A program made the position numbers and the translations under genes. A stretch of 48,894 nt of DNA, taken from the NCBI GenBank assembly GCA_016787285.1, contig JAEUUV010000279.1, forward strand, positions 1 through 48,894. The letters are read 5' to 3'. The stretch is from Saprospiraceae bacterium (GTDB lineage Bacteria > Bacteroidota > Bacteroidia > Chitinophagales > Saprospiraceae). Below the pieces are notes generated by a model, which saw only the letters and a list, made by a program, of their open reading frames with translations, was not told the DNA's origin and did no database searches. Positions 8,701-16,405 of the stretch are shown in pieces; the stretch's first letter is position 1, and every line of letters begins with the position of its first letter.

Positions 8701-9354
8701 CCGCTTGAGTTGGATAAAAATACGGTCGAACTCCTGTAGTTGCCGAGTCGTGCCGTCGGGTTGCAGGGGCACGGAATTGTCGGACAGGGCGGCGGTGATT
8801 TCAATATCGTTTCCCAGGCGTCCGCTGAGTTGCAGGTTGAGGTTGGAGTTGAACGCGAGGTTCTGGTTGTTGCCAAAACTCAAACCGCGGGTGTACGCGC
8901 CGGTAGACACCAGTCCGGATGATTCCCAGGGTTTGGTCGCCGGGGTGTAGGGCGAGTAGTCGAAGGCAATGTCGTTATCGTCCATAGCCCCGCGGATGAC
9001 CGTGGTGTCGAGCCGTCGCAAGGGTGCGGCGAGGTCGGCGGGCAACACGCGGTAGGTCACAGAGATGCGTTCAGCGGACGGGTTTGTTTGGCGCAGCCGG
9101 GCTGTGTCTATGCGCAGCCGGTTATTTTCCAAAGAAAAAGTTGTGGAATCGAGCCTCAGACCGGTAACCGAATCGGCCACAGAAATCAATGGCGGCGCGA
9201 TCGTCGGCGTATCCAGCACCTGCACCGGCAGCCAGGCATCCAGTGTGCGGGTGCGCAGGTTGGAGAGCGGGGTTTGGGCGTGCAGGAAGCAGGGGAGGAG
9301 CAAAAGGAGCACAGTCCCACCCCTAAAAAATACGCGTATCAGGAAATCTCGCAT
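5734..9354 (-). CDS. Large outer-membrane/cell-surface protein, SprA-like motif
   Basis: 1206 residues from the ATG at 9354, chosen because it gives a signal peptide (basic start MRDFLIR, hydrophobic LLLLLPCFLHA, then AQTP). The rest is rich in alternating, aromatic-flanked beta-strands, as in large beta-barrels of this phylum. The segment VMDYNLGELTF resembles IVDYNIGKVKI in SprA of this same window, so the two may share a surface-protein fold. The segment KSSPAEALAKEGN is encoded by an intergenic-type 34-bp repeat. The GTG at 9420 would overlap the upstream stop and is less likely. Probably in an operon behind the lipoprotein gene. Function unknown. Confidence 0.75.
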   Translation of the reverse strand: MRDFLIRVFFRGGTVLLLLLPCFLHAQTPLSNLRTRTLDAWLPVQVLDTPTIAPPLISVADSVTGLRLDSTTFSLENNRLRIDTARLRQTNPSAERISVTYRVLPADLAAPLRRLDTTVIRGAMDDNDIAFDYSPYTPATKPWESSGLVSTGAYTRGLSFGNNQNLAFNSNLNLQLSGRLGNDIEITAALSDNSVPLQPDGTTRQLQEFDRIFIQLKRKNHALLAGDFDLTRPNGYFSNYFKRVQGGMLLSEFSHSKSSPAEALAKEGNTQNSKLRAAAAVSRGKFNRQIIAGQEGNQGPYRLQGAEGERFIIVLAGTEKVFVDGMLLRRGLDDDYVMDYNLGELTFTPRRLISKDSRIIVEFEYAVQAYLRSTLLADAEYRHAKGRFYLHAYSEQDSRSAGGAQDLSPEQRRRLAEVGDDLLSAYASGIDTLAADAVLDPGRVLYQAVDTLACGASVSVLVYSTDAEKARFSARFTEVPQGQGNYVQVQSGANGRVFRWVAPDPATCQPRGNFEPVVRLIAPEARQLFAAGAEWEPSKTSALRAELALSNRDLNRFSPLADADNAGLGGFLSLRQNLFPATAAKGWDIQANATYEYAGKRFSSLNPYRPAEFVRDWNIGATDSVATEHWAKGGLTATRKDWGNARYEFGTFVREGRYDGVRHLALLRIQRGGFDILAEANFLDSEGQAESTYFTRPKFDVGKTFFRADKKPLFKLGMYGERERNERRSAGADTLNKASFWYDLGRLYWQTVEGARPWKWSLSWMHRNDFVPSGAGFSKNTAVDEANVNGAWTGSPAASGGVTQSLLWNVSWRQLRVLDTKLTTLAPQETYLGRVDYSVSAWKNAVTFTTGYEISSGQTPRVEYNYLRVNPGEGQYTWIDRNQDSVLTVDEMEIAVFQDQAGYVRVAVTTPDYVRTNNTALNQSLRLDPRALWVQSKKPWQRLLARFSIQSNLQISRRVLATAREESAWNPFDIAVADTALVAVSAVTRHVLYFNRANPAWDASLAWNDNRSRSAVSTGAESRRLADWTLHGRLNFSRSWSAELDLVRGHRDNDSEQFNARDYAVGYWKAIPKLTWLPTRAFRLVAAYAWQDGRNTQPSGETARQNDWSAELTWNPPGKPNSSGFRAVTSLRARANFVQVNYSGVPNSPVAYAMLDGLQNGKNLLWSLNLDRQLSRSVQLSLNYEGRQTGENRTVHVGRAQVRAVF
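8549..8582 (-). repeat. Dispersed 34-bp repeat inside a coding region
   Basis: Perfect reverse complement of 5698-5731. In the gene's frame it encodes about eleven residues (SPAEALAKEG and neighbours) between two predicted beta-strand regions, without breaking the frame. This indicates that an intergenic repeat entered the gene and was tolerated, probably in a loop. Confidence 0.85.
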
Positions 9355-9419
9355 GCTCCGAAACGGACGCCGGACGTGCATGCTGCGTTGCCTGAACGGG
9401 AAAAAGTCACAGTACGCCA

Positions 9420-9743
9420 CTATTGGCCGTTGTCTTCAAAAAGCGGTTTGACGGCTGCCGAGTCAATGGGTGGAATGCCCGGGGGTTTCACCGGTCGAAA
9501 GGGGTGCCGGTTGCGAAGTGAGTCGTTTACTTCCGCGAGGGCCTCGTAGAGCAGCAATGAATCCGCGATGCGTCCGGCTTCAACCAGCAGGGCGGCCCGG
9601 CATTTCGGCGCCTCTTTTTTCCGGAATTCGGCTACCTGCTCGGCTACTTTTTCCTGAACAATGCGCTCCTTGTTGCCCGAGCAGGCAAGGCAGGACAACA
9701 GGCAGATGCCGAGGAATGTGCGGAAAACGTGTGGCACGAGCAT
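9420..9743 (-). CDS. Small lipoprotein of unknown function
   Basis: 107 residues. The N-terminus is a lipoprotein signal with lipobox LSCLAC (Cys21), so the mature protein is membrane-anchored. The mature part begins with a charged helical stretch (KERIVQEKVAEQVAEFRKKEA) shown here only by its core EKVAEQVAEFRKK and is Pro-rich at the end. Its stop lies 65 bases before the ATG of the large outer-membrane protein gene on the same strand, so the two may act together. No known domain is recognised. Confidence 0.65.
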   Translation of the reverse strand: MLVPHVFRTFLGICLLSCLACSGNKERIVQEKVAEQVAEFRKKEAPKCRAALLVEAGRIADSLLLYEALAEVNDSLRNRHPFRPVKPPGIPPIDSAAVKPLFEDNGQ

Positions 9744-9770
9744 GTCGGTTGTTATCGGCTTGTAAAAATA

Positions 9771-10847
9771 TTACGCGGCTTCTGCCTGCAATTTCGCAGC
9801 GTTGTCTGCCAGGGTCAGCGCCTCGATAATGCCCTCCAGATCGCCTTCCACCACCTTGTCGAGGTTGAAGTTTTTGTTGTCGCCTTCGAGGCGGTGGTCG
9901 GTCACGCGGTTTTGCGGCCAGTTGTAGGTACGGATTTTTTCGGAGCGGTCGCCCGACCCTACGAGGCTGCGGCGCTGGGAAGCCAGCGCGGATTGCTGCT
10001 GGTTTTGTTGCATGTCGCGGATTTGCTGGATCAGGCGGCCCATGGCTATTTCGCTGTTTTTGTGCTGCGAACGGCTCTCGGTACTTTCCGCCACCACGCC
10101 CGTGGGCAAGTGGGTGTAGCGCACGCCCGACTCCGTCCGGTTCACGTGCTGACCGCCGGCGCCGCTGGCGCGAAACACGTCGCGGCGCAGGTCGTCCTTG
10201 CGGATATTTACCTCCTCCGGCTCCATAATGGGCAACACGGCCACCGTGGCCGCCGAGGTATGCACGCGGCCTTTGGCTTCCGTCTCGGGGATGCGCTGCA
10301 CACGGTGGGCGCCCGATTCAAATTTGAGTTTGCTGTACACATTGTCGCCACTCACCTCCAGCACCACCTTGGCAAAACCGCCGACGGAGCCGGGACTTTC
10401 GTCGAGCACTTCCACCTCCCAGCCCTGTTGCTGGAAAAAACGCAGGTACATGCGGTACAGGTCGCCGGCGAAGAGGGCCGCCTCGTCGCCGCCGGCACCG
10501 GAGCGGATTTCCACGATCACATCTTTTTCGTCTTCGGGGTCCTTGGGCACCAGCAGGGTTTTGATTTCTTCTTCCAGGGTTTCCACAAGAGGTTCGAGTT
10601 CGGCGATTTCCTCGCGGGCCATTTCGCGCATGTCGGGGTCTTTCTCGGCGGCCAGCACTTCACGTGCGCTGTTCAGGTTGGACAATGCTTTTTCGTACCG
10701 ACCGAGGGTTTCCACGATGGGCTGGAGTTTTTTGTACTCCTTGTTCACCCGTTTGGAACGCTCCGCGTCGCCGACGATCTCGGGATCGGAGAGTTGCTCT
10801 TCGAGGTGCAGGTATTTGTCGCGTATGGCCTTGAGTTTGTCCAGCAT
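9771..10847 (-). CDS. prfA: Peptide chain release factor 1
   Basis: 358 residues from the ATG at 10847 (MLDKLKAIRDKY), the usual RF1 start; the frame is open further upstream but the extra residues lack similarity. Domain 1 is a long helical coiled coil (1-110). The peptidyl-tRNA hydrolysis motif GGQ is at 231-233 in SGAGGQHVN, and the stop-codon recognition PxT motif appears as PET (187-189), as common in this phylum. It releases peptides at UAA and UAG. A promoter-like element precedes it at 10871. Confidence 0.95.
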   Translation of the reverse strand: MLDKLKAIRDKYLHLEEQLSDPEIVGDAERSKRVNKEYKKLQPIVETLGRYEKALSNLNSAREVLAAEKDPDMREMAREEIAELEPLVETLEEEIKTLLVPKDPEDEKDVIVEIRSGAGGDEAALFAGDLYRMYLRFFQQQGWEVEVLDESPGSVGGFAKVVLEVSGDNVYSKLKFESGAHRVQRIPETEAKGRVHTSAATVAVLPIMEPEEVNIRKDDLRRDVFRASGAGGQHVNRTESGVRYTHLPTGVVAESTESRSQHKNSEIAMGRLIQQIRDMQQNQQQSALASQRRSLVGSGDRSEKIRTYNWPQNRVTDHRLEGDNKNFNLDKVVEGDLEGIIEALTLADNAAKLQAEAA

Positions 10848-10870
10848 GGTGTGCGGTAAAAATTGGGCGG

Positions 10871-10878
10871 CAAAGGTA
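10871..10878 (-). promoter_or_regulatory. -7 promoter element TACCTTTG for prfA
   Basis: On the minus strand TACCTTTG matches TAnnTTTG exactly, 23 bases before the prfA ATG at 10847. It supports the choice of that start over the longer frame, because the upstream frame would begin before the promoter. Confidence 0.6.
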
Positions 10879-11110
10879 CGTGACTGTTTGAATTTAAGTG
10901 GCGGTGCTGCATTCGGCATCGAAATTCAATGCCGCTCCAGGCAGTATTTTTTTTAACAAAACCTAAACAAGATGCAAACAACATCCTGTGTACCGGAGCA
11001 GTTTGATAGCATCTTTTCAAACAAACGTACCCGACACGAACGATTTGCCTATGCGGATTTGATGGACACCAACCTTCTCTGCTTTCTGTTCATCTTTAAA
11101 ATCATCCGTT

Positions 11111-12163
11111 ATGCACGTCCGCATCAGTATCCCGTCCTTTGTTGCTTTCTGCCTCCTCGCTTCTGTATTTGTTGCCTGCCAAAAAGAGGAGGATTTTCCC
11201 GAAACACAATTTTCCGAACAGGAACTGGCCGAACTCGCCGGTCAAACCTGCCTGACGCAAGACCCCGCCGACCTTGACTATGTACTTTCGTCCGACGGCG
11301 CCGATGACCGCGCTACAGGCCTGAAAAACAAATTCTGGACGCCCGGCCAAACGCTCCGGGTGCGTTTCCTGAACGGAAGCAGCGCCCTGCAAGCCAAAGT
11401 CATGGGCTACGCCAAACAATGGGAAAGTTTTGCCAACATCAAATTTGCCCAGGTGAGTAGCGGCACTTCCGAAATCCGGATCGCCTTCGACAATGCCGGC
11501 CACTGGTCGTATGTGGGCAAAGACAACCTGAGCATTGCGCAAAACCAGAAAACTATGAACCTGCAATTCGGCGCCAACACCACCGAAACCGAAATACGCA
11601 CCACCACCCTGCACGAGTTTGGTCACGCCCTCGGGCTTGGCCACGAACACCAGAATCCTGTAGTCAATATTCAATGGAAAACTGCCGCCGTGTACGCCTA
11701 CTACGCCCAGATGGGCTGGTCGCAGCAGCAGGTGAATCAGCAAGTTCTGACCAAGTATCAGGGCGTGCAGGTACAGCACACCAACCACGATTCCAAATCC
11801 ATCATGCAGTACCCGGTACCGGCATCGCTTACCCTGAACAACGCAGGTATCCCGTGGAACACCCAACTGTCGGCTACCGACAAGGACTTTATCGGCAAAA
11901 TGTACTCCAGCCAACGCATCCGGGTACGTCACGCCGCCACGACAACCAACCCGATTAAGTTCAGCCTCAACGGCGTGTACTACACACTTGCAAAAAATGA
12001 ATCGGTGATGGCCCCGGTAAAAACCACCGGCAACCAACTTGCCATCTGGGAATGCATCGGCTCCAACTGTGTGTGGGACAATGCCTACCAGCCCCTGCTC
12101 ACCAAAAACTACCGCATCGCCAATGTGGGCACAACGGGCAATATGACCTTAGTGGCGGAATAG
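11111..12163 (+). CDS. Exported astacin/matrixin-like zinc metalloprotease (lipoprotein)
   Basis: 350 residues. The lipoprotein signal ends in FVAC (Cys23). The zinc site is HEFGHALGLGHE (His168, His172, His178; Glu169 catalytic), the extended HExxHxxGxxHE form of astacins and related metzincins, and SIMQYP supplies the Met-turn. The region before it has the FLNGSSALQAKVMGYAKQW layout common in such enzymes. About 85 residues after the catalytic domain form an extra beta-rich tail with two cysteines (ECIGSNC). Likely digests external or host proteins, or acts on surface proteins. Substrate unknown. Confidence 0.88.
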   Translation: MHVRISIPSFVAFCLLASVFVACQKEEDFPETQFSEQELAELAGQTCLTQDPADLDYVLSSDGADDRATGLKNKFWTPGQTLRVRFLNGSSALQAKVMGYAKQWESFANIKFAQVSSGTSEIRIAFDNAGHWSYVGKDNLSIAQNQKTMNLQFGANTTETEIRTTTLHEFGHALGLGHEHQNPVVNIQWKTAAVYAYYAQMGWSQQQVNQQVLTKYQGVQVQHTNHDSKSIMQYPVPASLTLNNAGIPWNTQLSATDKDFIGKMYSSQRIRVRHAATTTNPIKFSLNGVYYTLAKNESVMAPVKTTGNQLAIWECIGSNCVWDNAYQPLLTKNYRIANVGTTGNMTLVAE

Positions 12164-12172
12164 GGAAAAATG

Positions 12173-12217
12173 TCACAGAGGGAACAGAGGCGCACAGCGT
12201 TTTTGTTCCCTCTGTGA
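12173..12217. repeat. Hairpin of the TCACAGAGG family (copy 1)
   Basis: TCACAGAGGGAAC (12173-12185) is perfectly complementary to 12205-12217. It lies between two convergent genes and could stop transcription from both sides, although no long T-run follows. It shares the TCACAGAGG/CCTCTGTGA ends with the elements at 14173-14293 and 47981-48100. Confidence 0.7.
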
Positions 12218-12229
12218 TACTTGCTCAAT

Positions 12230-12664
12230 CTACTTTGCACTAAACAGCCCAACGATAAACAAAAACCCCAGCACCAGCACCGCTCCGATCACCAAAGGGG
12301 CTAGGCCGAACAGCGCCGCCCAGCGTTGCGAATCGCTCAGCGCCGAGCCGTGACGAATCAGCAGAATGAGGCACTTGATGCTCAGCGCCAGCATCACGAT
12401 TCCAACGGCTCCCTGTGCCACGCTGACATTGTCGCTCCAGCGGATGGATGCGGGCAACAGTTTCGGCACCACGACCATCGCCAGCATCAGCCCCCAGACC
12501 CAGCCCGACCAAAGCGGCAACTGCTCCGGCGACCAACCGCGCACAAAAACCCACACCGCTACGGCAATGCCTGCCAACAGCAAAAAAAGGATGGAAAACG
12601 CTTCGAGAGTGGACATGGCAGAAAGGCGTTGATTCAGGTGAAAAGACGGTTTGCGGTCGTTCAT
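12230..12664 (-). CDS. Small four-helix inner-membrane protein
   Basis: 144 residues (128 if the ATG at 12616, MSTLEAFSILF, is the start). Four hydrophobic segments of membrane-spanning length are visible at roughly residues 18-42, 52-70, 84-105 and 120-142, with short loops. No conserved motif was recognised. It converges on the metalloprotease gene. Confidence 0.6.
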   Translation of the reverse strand: MNDRKPSFHLNQRLSAMSTLEAFSILFLLLAGIAVAVWVFVRGWSPEQLPLWSGWVWGLMLAMVVVPKLLPASIRWSDNVSVAQGAVGIVMLALSIKCLILLIRHGSALSDSQRWAALFGLAPLVIGAVLVLGFLFIVGLFSAK

Positions 12665-12750
12665 GGCAAGGTTTAGGCCGGTTGCTGATTTACGTCATCT
12701 TCCGCCGACAAGTCGCGCAGGAGTTTCGCGGTCAAAAAAACGGTGTTTTT

Positions 12751-13299
12751 ATGAAAACAATCGCACTGATTCTGGGCTGCTTTCTGACCACTGCCGCTAT
12801 CGCGCAGGAAAGAACAACAGAAAACAGGTTTACAGCCGGACTTGAACTGGACGTACTCCCGTACGCCACCGGGGGATATTTTGGCGCCTTTTGGGCCGGA
12901 AAGGGGCACTGGCGCGGTCGGCTGATTGTGGCCAAAGCCATCAAGCCCGATTTTTTGTTGCCCGACAACTACTCGGACAACCACATCCGCGCCTACGCCC
13001 TGCTGGCCGACTACTTTTTTCAGCCCGACTTCCGGGGCTGGTGGCTGGCCGGCGGGCTGGTGCACTGGGATGCAGAAATCCGCCACGATCCCGACCAGCG
13101 TTCCAGCGGGTACAAAAGTTACCTGCTCTCCGGAGGCGCGGGCTACAACTGGAAGTTTTACCGCAATTTTTACCTCAGTCCCTGGGTCGGGTTGCATGTG
13201 CGCGTGGCGGGCGACGACGAAGTGGCGTTTCCTGCCGGCGCCTACAAGCCGCCTGTGCTCAATCCGGAGGCTTCACTAAAGGTGGGCTGGCATTTTTAA
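12751..13299 (+). CDS. Exported small beta-barrel-like protein
   Basis: 182 residues from the ATG at 12751, which gives a clean signal peptide (MKTIALILGCFLTTAAIAQ). The open frame extends upstream to 12448 but only as antisense to the neighbouring gene. The mature part has alternating strands rich in Tyr, Trp and Gly (YATGGYFGAFWAGKG, GGAGYNWKFYRNFYL) and ends in GWHF, a terminal aromatic as in outer-membrane barrels. An eight-strand barrel of the DUF3575 or OmpW kind is plausible. Function unknown. Confidence 0.65.
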   Translation: MKTIALILGCFLTTAAIAQERTTENRFTAGLELDVLPYATGGYFGAFWAGKGHWRGRLIVAKAIKPDFLLPDNYSDNHIRAYALLADYFFQPDFRGWWLAGGLVHWDAEIRHDPDQRSSGYKSYLLSGGAGYNWKFYRNFYLSPWVGLHVRVAGDDEVAFPAGAYKPPVLNPEASLKVGWHF

Positions 13300-13365
13300 T
13301 TTTGCCAGGCTTGTCATCCCTCCGTCGGAACGTGTTGCTTCAATTCTTCACGAACAGCCAGCCTC

Positions 13366-14124
13366 TCACTTTAGAGCGGCATCCCGCAACCGTTGCAAAA
13401 ACGGCGATGCAAAGATGAAGGATTGCAGGTTCTCGTTGTCGCTTTCGAGTACCTCGTCGCGGTTGCCGCTCCATTCGAGTTGGCCTTCGTAAAGGAAACA
13501 GATGTTGTCGCCGTTTTCCATCACCGAGTTCATATCGTGGGTATTAATGATGGTGGTGATGTTGTTTTCCACGGTAATGCTGCGGATAAGTTCGTCAATC
13601 ACGAGTGCAGTTTTGGGGTCGAGGCCGGAGTTGGGTTCGTCACAGAACAGGTACTTGGGTTCCAGTACGATAGCCCGGGCGATGCCGACGCGTTTCTGCA
13701 TGCCGCCGGAAAGTTCGGACGGGTATTTTTTGTTGTTGCCGGCGAGGCTGACGCGATCAAGGCAGTAGTTGACGCGATCCAGTTTTTCCTTCGGCGTGTG
13801 GTTGGTAAACATGTCCAGCGGGAACCGGATATTTTGCTCTACCGTAAGCGAATCGAACAAGGCCGACCCCTGGAACAACATGCCGATTTTCATGCGGATA
13901 GCCCGCATTTGCTTTTTATCCAAGGAGGTAAAATCCGTATCGTCGTACCACACGGTACCGCTGGAGGGCTTGAGCAGGCCGACAAGTATTTTAACCAGCA
14001 CCGTCTTGCCGGAGCCGGAACGTCCGATGATGAGGTTGCACTTGCCCGCCTCGAAGAGGAATGAAATGCCCTTGAGCACCTGCTGGTCACCGAAAGATTT
14101 GACTATATTTTCTGCCCGAATCAT
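13366..14124 (-). CDS. MlaF-like ABC transporter ATP-binding subunit
   Basis: 252 residues from the ATG at 14124 (MIRAENIVKSFG). Walker A is GRSGSGKT (34-41), the signature is LSGGMQKR and Walker B ends FCDEP, followed by NSGLDPKT; this matches the Mla/Ttg2 lipid-transport ATPases, which power movement of phospholipids between membranes. Neither the MlaE-type permease nor an MCE-domain protein is adjacent: fructose-bisphosphatase lies upstream, with a 121-bp palindrome between them. The partner subunits must be encoded elsewhere. Confidence 0.87.
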   Translation of the reverse strand: MIRAENIVKSFGDQQVLKGISFLFEAGKCNLIIGRSGSGKTVLVKILVGLLKPSSGTVWYDDTDFTSLDKKQMRAIRMKIGMLFQGSALFDSLTVEQNIRFPLDMFTNHTPKEKLDRVNYCLDRVSLAGNNKKYPSELSGGMQKRVGIARAIVLEPKYLFCDEPNSGLDPKTALVIDELIRSITVENNITTIINTHDMNSVMENGDNICFLYEGQLEWSGNRDEVLESDNENLQSFIFASPFLQRLRDAALK

Positions 14125-14172
14125 GGGTTGTTTCTGAGTTTTTTTGTGCGTTGCGCGCTTGTAGAGAAATGC

Positions 14173-14293
14173 GTCACAGAGGCTCACAGAGACTTGGAGT
14201 ACACAGAGTTTTTTGTCATCTTGAAAAAAACCGTCCACTCTACGATTTTTGAAAAAACTCTGTGTACTCCAAGTCTCTGTGAGCCTCTGTGAC
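14173..14293. repeat. Large perfect palindrome, 42-bp arms (TCACAGAGG family, copy 2)
   Basis: Bases 14173-14214 and 14252-14293 are exact reverse complements, with a 37-base spacer. The arms begin GTCACAGAGGCTCACAGAGA and end in six T (six A in the other arm). It lies between fbp and the mlaF-like gene, both on the minus strand, where it would form a very stable RNA hairpin with a U-rich base and may end fbp transcription or shield the downstream message. Confidence 0.88.
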
Positions 14294-14303
14294 ACTTTGA
14301 ATC

Positions 14304-15380
14304 TTACAGCGGCAACGCCGAATAGCGTTCCACGAAAGCATTGAGTTCGTCCACCATGCGCGGCGAGCCGATGGCGATGGTGCAGCGCTGGTGCAGTTCC
14401 CGGGGTTCCATGTCGAGGATGCGTTTGAGTTGGGTAGTGAGGGACTTGCCTCCTGCCTGCTCAATGACCATCGAAAGCGGGTTGCACTCATACAGCAGGC
14501 GCAGTTTGCCCTTGGGGTACTTGCGCGTGCTGGGGTAGAGGAATATTCCGCCCTGAATCAGGATGCGGTGGATGTCGCTGACCATGGAGCCGATGTAGCG
14601 AAGGCCGTAGTTCTGGTCGCTGCAATGGTCTATGTAGCGGCGCATTTCGAGGTCGAATTTGGAATAATAGCCCTGGTTGACGGCATAGAACTGGCCGTTG
14701 TCCGGGATGCGCATGTTGCGGTGGCTGAGGCAAAACTCGCCGATGCTGGGGTCGAGGGTGAAGCCGTTCACGCCGTGGCCGGTGGTGTACACGAGGATGG
14801 TGGAGGTGCCGTACAGCACATATCCGGCAGCCACCTGCCGGGTACCCGGCTGAAGAAAATCTTCCCGGGTGGCGGGGCCGGACGGGTCGCTTTTGCGGCG
14901 ATAAATAGCGAAAATGGTGCCTACGGAAACGTTCACGTCAATATTGGACGAGCCGTCAAGCGGGTCGAACAACACCACGTAGTTGCTGGCTTTGTTGTTG
15001 ACCGACGCGACCTGAATGATGTCTTCGTTTTCCTCGGACGCGATGGCGCAGCATTCGCCGCTGTTCTGGAGGCACTCGATCAATTTGTCGTTGGCGTACA
15101 CGTCGAGTTTCTGCTGGGTGTCGCCCGAGGCATTGTCGCTGCCGTCAGCCACGCCGATGATGTTGACCAGGCCGGCCTTATTCACCTCGCGGTTGATGAT
15201 TTTGGCGGCCACACCGATGTCGCGCAGCAAACCGGTAAGTTCGCCGGTGGCGTACTCAAAGTCTTTTTCCGAACGAATGATGAACTCGTCGAGCGTGACG
15301 ATACGGTTGCCGGGCTGTGGCGCCGCCGGGGCGGGAGTTGAAGTTCCGTTTGCCGATGTTTTTTTTGTCGTGGTGGCCAT
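14304..15380 (-). CDS. fbp: Fructose-1,6-bisphosphatase, class I
   Basis: 358 residues. The metal and phosphate site DPLDGSSNID (about 139-148) and the preceding acidic pair in SEENED (about 115-120) mark a class I FBPase, which hydrolyses fructose-1,6-bisphosphate in gluconeogenesis. YPKGKLRLLYE near the C-terminus matches the substrate-binding region. The first 25 residues are a low-complexity Thr/Pro/Ala tail that precedes the usual start of homology at IVTLDEFI. The leader upstream contains a tandem copy of a dispersed repeat. Confidence 0.93.
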   Translation of the reverse strand: MATTTKKTSANGTSTPAPAAPQPGNRIVTLDEFIIRSEKDFEYATGELTGLLRDIGVAAKIINREVNKAGLVNIIGVADGSDNASGDTQQKLDVYANDKLIECLQNSGECCAIASEENEDIIQVASVNNKASNYVVLFDPLDGSSNIDVNVSVGTIFAIYRRKSDPSGPATREDFLQPGTRQVAAGYVLYGTSTILVYTTGHGVNGFTLDPSIGEFCLSHRNMRIPDNGQFYAVNQGYYSKFDLEMRRYIDHCSDQNYGLRYIGSMVSDIHRILIQGGIFLYPSTRKYPKGKLRLLYECNPLSMVIEQAGGKSLTTQLKRILDMEPRELHQRCTIAIGSPRMVDELNAFVERYSALPL

Positions 15381-15390
15381 GATGCAATCT

Positions 15391-15516
15391 GGTTGGAAGG
15401 TTTCTGGTTAGAGGGTTTAGCCGCCGTAGCCTTGGCGAAGGTGGGTTTCGAACTATTTGCCCACGGGTTTAGCCGCCGTAGCCTGGGCAAGGCAGGTTTC
15501 GGATTATTCACCCCTG
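15391..15516. repeat. Dispersed repeat array: tandem 52-bp units and an inverted arm
   Basis: Two units with period 52 (15413-15464 and 15465-15516) both start GGGTTTAGCCGCCGTAGCC. The stretch 15391-15447 is the reverse complement of 16328-16399, apart from a short extra duplication in the right copy. The core GCCGTAGCCTTGGCGAAGG is the same family as 5698-5731. It lies in the 5' leader of fbp. Confidence 0.8.
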
Positions 15517-15618
15517 GCTGCCGGGCTTGGTTGAAGACGGGCAAAAGTAGGGAAAAGTTTTTTCCGGGGGATTATTTTGCCCACCGCTTACGGCTCCGGT
15601 ATGCACCGTGAAAAGCGC

Positions 15619-15626
15619 TACCTTTG
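15619..15626 (+). promoter_or_regulatory. -7 promoter element TACCTTTG for the methyltransferase
   Basis: TACCTTTG exactly matches TAnnTTTG and ends 6 bases before the ATG at 15633. Transcription would start at or next to the start codon, giving a leaderless or nearly leaderless message. It also argues against a TTG start at 15624, which lies within the element. Confidence 0.6.
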
Positions 15627-15632
15627 CACCGC

Positions 15633-16229
15633 ATGGTTTTCAAAAAATTACGGTCGGGCGTACCGGTTGACGACACCGGATTCGACGCCCTGTATCCCGA
15701 ACGAATACAGGAGATTTCCGAGATGCATTTCACACCGGTAGACGTGGCAAAAGTCGCTGCGAGCTTTCTTGCCGGAACGCCCGGTGTACGCGTGCTGGAC
15801 GTAGGCTCGGGCGCCGGAAAATTCTGCCTCATCGGGGCTGTCTGTACGGCCGGCCATTTCACCGGAGTGGAACATAGGGAAAGCCTTTTTCGGGTAGCCG
15901 AACACCTGCAAAGACAAGCCGGCCTGACGAACACAACGTTTATCCGGGCTAATATTCTGGACATCAGTTTCGACAATTTCGACGCCGTCTACCTGTTCAA
16001 TCCATTCTACGAAAACATGGCACAGACAAACCCGATAGACGACTCCATCGTTTTGGACAAACAACTGTACACCGTGTACTGCGACTATGTGCGGGAGCAA
16101 TTGGATGCCATGCCTGTCGGTACCCGGTTGGCCACGTACTTCAGTTACGGAGCGAAAGTACCCGGCAGTTACATCATGCAGTCGTACGATTTTGACCGCA
16201 AATTGAAAATGTGGAAAAAGATGGTCTGA
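15633..16229 (+). CDS. SAM-dependent class I methyltransferase
   Basis: 198 residues. Motif I for S-adenosylmethionine is VLDVGSGAGKFC, followed by the acidic end of strand 2 in GVEHRE and a motif resembling the DAVYLFNPFYEN catalytic region (NPF in place of NPPY). The NPFYEN segment suggests an N-methyltransferase for protein or small molecules, but the substrate cannot be told. The gene is flanked by inverted copies of a dispersed repeat (15391-15447 and 16328-16399). Confidence 0.82.
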   Translation: MVFKKLRSGVPVDDTGFDALYPERIQEISEMHFTPVDVAKVAASFLAGTPGVRVLDVGSGAGKFCLIGAVCTAGHFTGVEHRESLFRVAEHLQRQAGLTNTTFIRANILDISFDNFDAVYLFNPFYENMAQTNPIDDSIVLDKQLYTVYCDYVREQLDAMPVGTRLATYFSYGAKVPGSYIMQSYDFDRKLKMWKKMV

Positions 16230-16327
16230 CGCGAAAGACTATATCCTTTGCCAACCCTTTCAGGAATCTGCTGTTCAAGCCGGACAAAAACCTGTCCCGC
16301 GGACAAACCCGTGGGAGAACAATCCAA

Positions 16328-16400
16328 AACCCACCTTCGCCAAGGCTACGGCGGCTAAACCCTCTAACCAGAAACCCTCTAACCAGAAACCCTCCAACCC
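16328..16400. repeat. Dispersed repeat, right inverted copy
   Basis: Begins CCCACCTTCGCCAAGGCTAC and continues with CTCTAACCAGAAACC repeated about twice. It is the reverse complement of 15391-15447. It fills the leader of the ABC transporter gene and ends 5 bases before that ATG. Confidence 0.8.
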
Positions 16401-16405
16401 ATTTC

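Noticed and set aside
12448-12750. N-terminal extension of the small barrel-like protein
   Set aside because: The extension is antisense to a membrane-protein gene, and the ATG at 12751 gives a signal peptide.
15624-15632. TTG start for the methyltransferase
   Set aside because: This codon lies within the -7 promoter element; the ATG at 15633 fits the promoter and family start better.
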